Shown: piece by piece, positions 61,998 to 64,000 of the stretch
Position numbering within the stretch: the stretch's first letter is position 1
Layout: each line of letters starts with the position of its first letter
Assembly: GCA_023404675.1 (NCBI GenBank)
Contig: JAEYAW010000030.1
Location: 588,818-652,817 of the forward strand
Origin: Pseudomonadota bacterium
Lineage (GTDB): Bacteria; Pseudomonadota; Alphaproteobacteria; Rhizobiales; Xanthobacteraceae
DNA: 64,000 nt
Direction of reading: 5' to 3'
Program-made: the position numbers and the translations under genes
The notes under the pieces: model-generated
Databases searched by the model: none
Seen by the model: only the letters and a program-made list of their open reading frames with translations
What the model was told of the DNA's origin: nothing

Positions 61998-63029
61998 TTA
62001 CCTGACCGGCAGCGCGACGGCTGGCAGTTGCACCAGTCCGATCCCCCAATAGGCGATGGCCGCGACCACCGCCGCTGCCGGTATGGTGACGACCCAGGCC
62101 ACCACGATCGACGATGCCACCTTCCAGCGCACCGCCGACATCCGCCGCGCGGCACCGACACCGACGATAGCGCCCGTGATGGTGTGGGTGGTCGAAACCG
62201 GCACGCCGAGGAACGTCGCGGCGAACAGCGTCACCGCCCCGCCCGTTTCGGCGCAGAAGCCCTGCATCGGCTGAAGCTTGGTGATCCGCAGCCCCATGGT
62301 GCGCACAATCCGCCATCCGCCCAGCAGGGTGCCGAGCGCCATCGCCGCCTGGCAGGACAGCACCACCCAGAACGGCACGGCGAAGGTCTGGCCGAGATAG
62401 CCCTGCGAATACAGCAGCACCGCGATGATGCCCATGGTCTTCTGCGCATCGTTGCCGCCATGCCCCAGCGAATACAGCGAGGCCGACGCGAACTGCAGGA
62501 TGCGGAAGGCGTGATCGACCGCGAACGGCGTCGACCGCACGGAGGCCCACGAGACGATGGCCACCAGAAACAATGCCAGCAGAAAGCCGGCCAGCGGTGA
62601 CAGCACGATCGCCAGCAGCGTCTTGGTGAGCCCGCTCCAGACCACGACCGAAAGCCCCGCCTTGGCGAGGCCCGCTCCGAGCAGGCCACCGATCAACGCA
62701 TGGGAACTGCTGGACGGAATGCCGAGCACCCATGTGACGACGTTCCAGACGATGGCCCCCGTCAGCGCGCCAAAGATGACGCGTGGATCGATCACGCCCG
62801 GCTCGACGATGCCCGTGCCGACGGTCTCGGCGACGTGCAGTCCGAACACAAGGAAGGCAATGAAATTGAAGAACGCCGCCCAGAACACCGCGTATTGCGG
62901 GCGCAGCACGCGCGTCGACACGATGGTCGCAATGGAATTGGCCGCGTCGTGCAGACCGTTGAGGAAATCAAACAGCAGCGCGATGGCGATCAGCGCGAGC
63001 AGCAGCGGAAAGGCGATTGTGGCGTCCAC
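61998..63029 (-). CDS. PiT family inorganic phosphate transporter
   Basis: PiT carriers import metal-phosphate complexes by proton coupling. The 343-residue product has about ten hydrophobic segments and the two PiT signature repeats: DFLNGLHDAANSIATIVSTRVL near the N-terminus and GVPVSTTHTITGAIVGVGA near the C-terminus; a GANDAQKT-like GHGGNDAQKTMGI occurs in the middle. GTG 63029 was chosen over TTG 63044 because of spacing. The upstream PhoU-like gene overlaps or abuts it and forms the usual pair. Confidence 0.92.
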   Translation of the reverse strand: MDATIAFPLLLALIAIALLFDFLNGLHDAANSIATIVSTRVLRPQYAVFWAAFFNFIAFLVFGLHVAETVGTGIVEPGVIDPRVIFGALTGAIVWNVVTWVLGIPSSSSHALIGGLLGAGLAKAGLSVVVWSGLTKTLLAIVLSPLAGFLLALFLVAIVSWASVRSTPFAVDHAFRILQFASASLYSLGHGGNDAQKTMGIIAVLLYSQGYLGQTFAVPFWVVLSCQAAMALGTLLGGWRIVRTMGLRITKLQPMQGFCAETGGAVTLFAATFLGVPVSTTHTITGAIVGVGAARRMSAVRWKVASSIVVAWVVTIPAAAVVAAIAYWGIGLVQLPAVALPVR

Positions 63030-63040
63030 GGGCTGCTGCC

Positions 63041-63685
63041 TCAAACCTGCTCGATGACGATATTGTTGATCTCGTTCGCGACATCGTCAAAACGATCGGC
63101 GACCTTTTCCAGATGGTCGTAGATCTCCGCGCCGACGATATAGTCCATCGTATTGGCGTCGCGGTGTTTGAGGTAAAGCTCCTTGAGGCCGATATCGTGC
63201 AGGTCGTCGACGCGCCCTTCGAGCTTCGTCAGTTCCTCGGTGATGGACGTCAGCAGGCTGACGTTGGTGCCGATCGACTGCAACAGGGGCAACGCCCGCT
63301 CGACCAGCTTCGCGCAGTCGACGAGGATTGTTCCGATCTCGCGCATCGGCGGCTCGAAAGCGCGAACCTCGAACAGCATGACGGCCTTGGCGGTCTGCTG
63401 CATCTGATCGATGGCGTCGTCCATCGACGTGATGAGGTTCTTGATGTCCACGCGGTCGAACGGCGTGATGAAAGTCCGGCGCACCGCCGTCAGCACGTCT
63501 CGCGTGATGCCGTCCGCATCATTCTCGAACTGGCTGACGCGCTGACAATGGACGACCGTTTCGTCGCCCCCCTGCAACATGTCCTGCAGGGATTCGGCGC
63601 CCTTGAGCACGATGCTGGAATGGAGCGCGAAGAGATCGAAGAATCGTTCCTCGCGCGGCAGCAAAGCGCGAAACCACTTCAACAT
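63041..63685 (-). CDS. PhoU-like (DUF47) regulator of the PiT transporter
   Basis: A 214-residue all-helical protein of the DUF47/PhoU-like family, usually encoded with PiT transporters and thought to modulate their activity. It starts MLKWFRALLPREERFFDLF and contains the family DADGITRDV and TPFDRVDIKNLITSMDDAIDQMQQTAKAVMLFE pattern; acidic and His residues may bind metals. ATG 63685 is used; the frame continues open upstream to 63811 but that segment lacks family features. It precedes the PiT gene by 11 bp. Confidence 0.88.
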   Translation of the reverse strand: MLKWFRALLPREERFFDLFALHSSIVLKGAESLQDMLQGGDETVVHCQRVSQFENDADGITRDVLTAVRRTFITPFDRVDIKNLITSMDDAIDQMQQTAKAVMLFEVRAFEPPMREIGTILVDCAKLVERALPLLQSIGTNVSLLTSITEELTKLEGRVDDLHDIGLKELYLKHRDANTMDYIVGAEIYDHLEKVADRFDDVANEINNIVIEQV

Positions 63686-63804
63686 CTCCAGCCCCCGGCA
63701 ATGACACCAAACTGTCACGCCGTTGTCATAAATCGCGACGCGAGCCAAGCGTTCTTTTTCAACATCTTTTGGCCGATACCGGCCGGGGACGCGCGAAACG
63801 ACAA

Positions 63805-63826
63805 GGGGCACCTTTGAAGGTGCCCC
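63805..63826. terminator. Hairpin between the livM and PhoU-like genes
   Basis: GGGGCACCT / AGGTGCCCC (9-bp stem, TTGA loop) lies 56 bp past the livM stop on the minus strand. No strong T-run, so termination is likely but weak. Confidence 0.5.
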
Positions 63827-63881
63827 CTATCTTATTGATTTTTCTGGATTTCAGAAAACAATTTTGCCGGCTTCGCCCCGC

Positions 63882-64000
63882 TTAGAGTGATCGTTTGAAG
63901 AGGTTTGCGATTTCGCCGACGATGCCGCGGCGGAAGGCGATCACGCAGAGCACGAAGATGGCGCCCTGGATCACCGTCACCCACTGGCCGAACCCGGCCA
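63882..64000 (-). CDS. Branched-chain amino acid ABC transporter permease, C-terminal end (LivM-type)
   Basis: The gene runs off the right edge; only the last 39 codons are present. They read GFGQWVTVIQGAIFVLCVIAF, then RRGIVGEIANLFKRSL and TAA. This matches the C-terminus of LivM/BraE permeases, where the last helix is followed by FFRRGIVG. It would transport branched-chain amino acids or related amides with LivH, LivG, LivF and a binding protein encoded beyond the window. Confidence 0.75.
   Translation of the reverse strand, partial: AGFGQWVTVIQGAIFVLCVIAFRRGIVGEIANLFKRSL

Overview
The window is high-GC chromosomal DNA from an alphaproteobacterium, most likely of the Nitrobacteraceae/Bradyrhizobiaceae (Bradyrhizobium, Rhodopseudomonas, Afipia and relatives). 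The evidence is gene content and order: chpT beside a cheA-cheW-cheY-cheB-cheR operon, lptF-lptG-lptD-surA-pdxA-rsmA, fabD-fabG ... acpP-fabF-mltG-yicC-gmk, rpsF-rpsR-DUF2232-rplI, dnaB-alr-radA-cvpA-purF, and palindromic intergenic repeats that look familiar from this family. Identification is by recognition of protein families from translated sequence; no database search was run. I see no rRNA, transposase, prophage or CRISPR array. There is one tRNA gene, tRNA-Val(CAC).

Layout. 1-781: 3' end of a secreted protein of unknown function. 857-7393 (minus): a complete chemotaxis signalling core (CheR, CheB, CheY, CheW, a CheA fused to a receiver) plus the CtrA-pathway phosphotransferase ChpT, with no chemoreceptor. 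7538-15735: mixed housekeeping and envelope genes (CysQ-like phosphatase, YHS lipoprotein, EipA/DUF1134, membrane-anchored coiled-coil protein, tRNA-Val, thioesterase, a ThDP enzyme, L,D-transpeptidase, DUF2927, small lipoprotein). 15869-17867 (minus): pepA-holC. 18165-26916 (plus): the LPS-transport and outer-membrane operon lptF-lptG-lptD-surA, followed by pdxA, rsmA and a zinc alcohol dehydrogenase. 26993-37968 (mostly minus): the fatty-acid synthesis block fabD-fabG / acpP-fabF with mltG, yicC and gmk, preceded by a TetR regulator and a membrane desaturase. This block is interrupted between fabG and acpP by a divergent lysR / M20-peptidase pair. 38286-40770 (plus): ribosomal proteins S6, S18 and L9 with a DUF2232 membrane protein. 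41012-44553 (minus): a GT-C glycosyltransferase-like membrane protein and an unusual c-type cytochrome with a long low-complexity tail. 44804-51424 (plus): dnaB, alr, radA, cvpA, purF. 51427-57043: a methyltransferase, an SDR, and the minus-strand run nnrU-panB-yfgM-like-lipoprotein-der. 57292-61826: an orphan ModA-like binding protein, prfC, sugE/gdx, and an amidase with a histone-H1-like lysine/alanine tail. 61998-63685: a PiT phosphate transporter with its PhoU-like partner. The window ends inside a livM-type permease gene.

Most of the window is conserved core genome, so novelty is in details: an islet splitting fabG from acpP; a palindromic operator over the -10 of the tetR-desaturase promoter; a family of intergenic palindromes sharing the core AGTGGRGACCGG; an amidase with a DNA-binding-like tail; and a cytochrome whose heme domain is only a small part of the protein. 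I found no clear candidate for a wholly new defence or mobile system.
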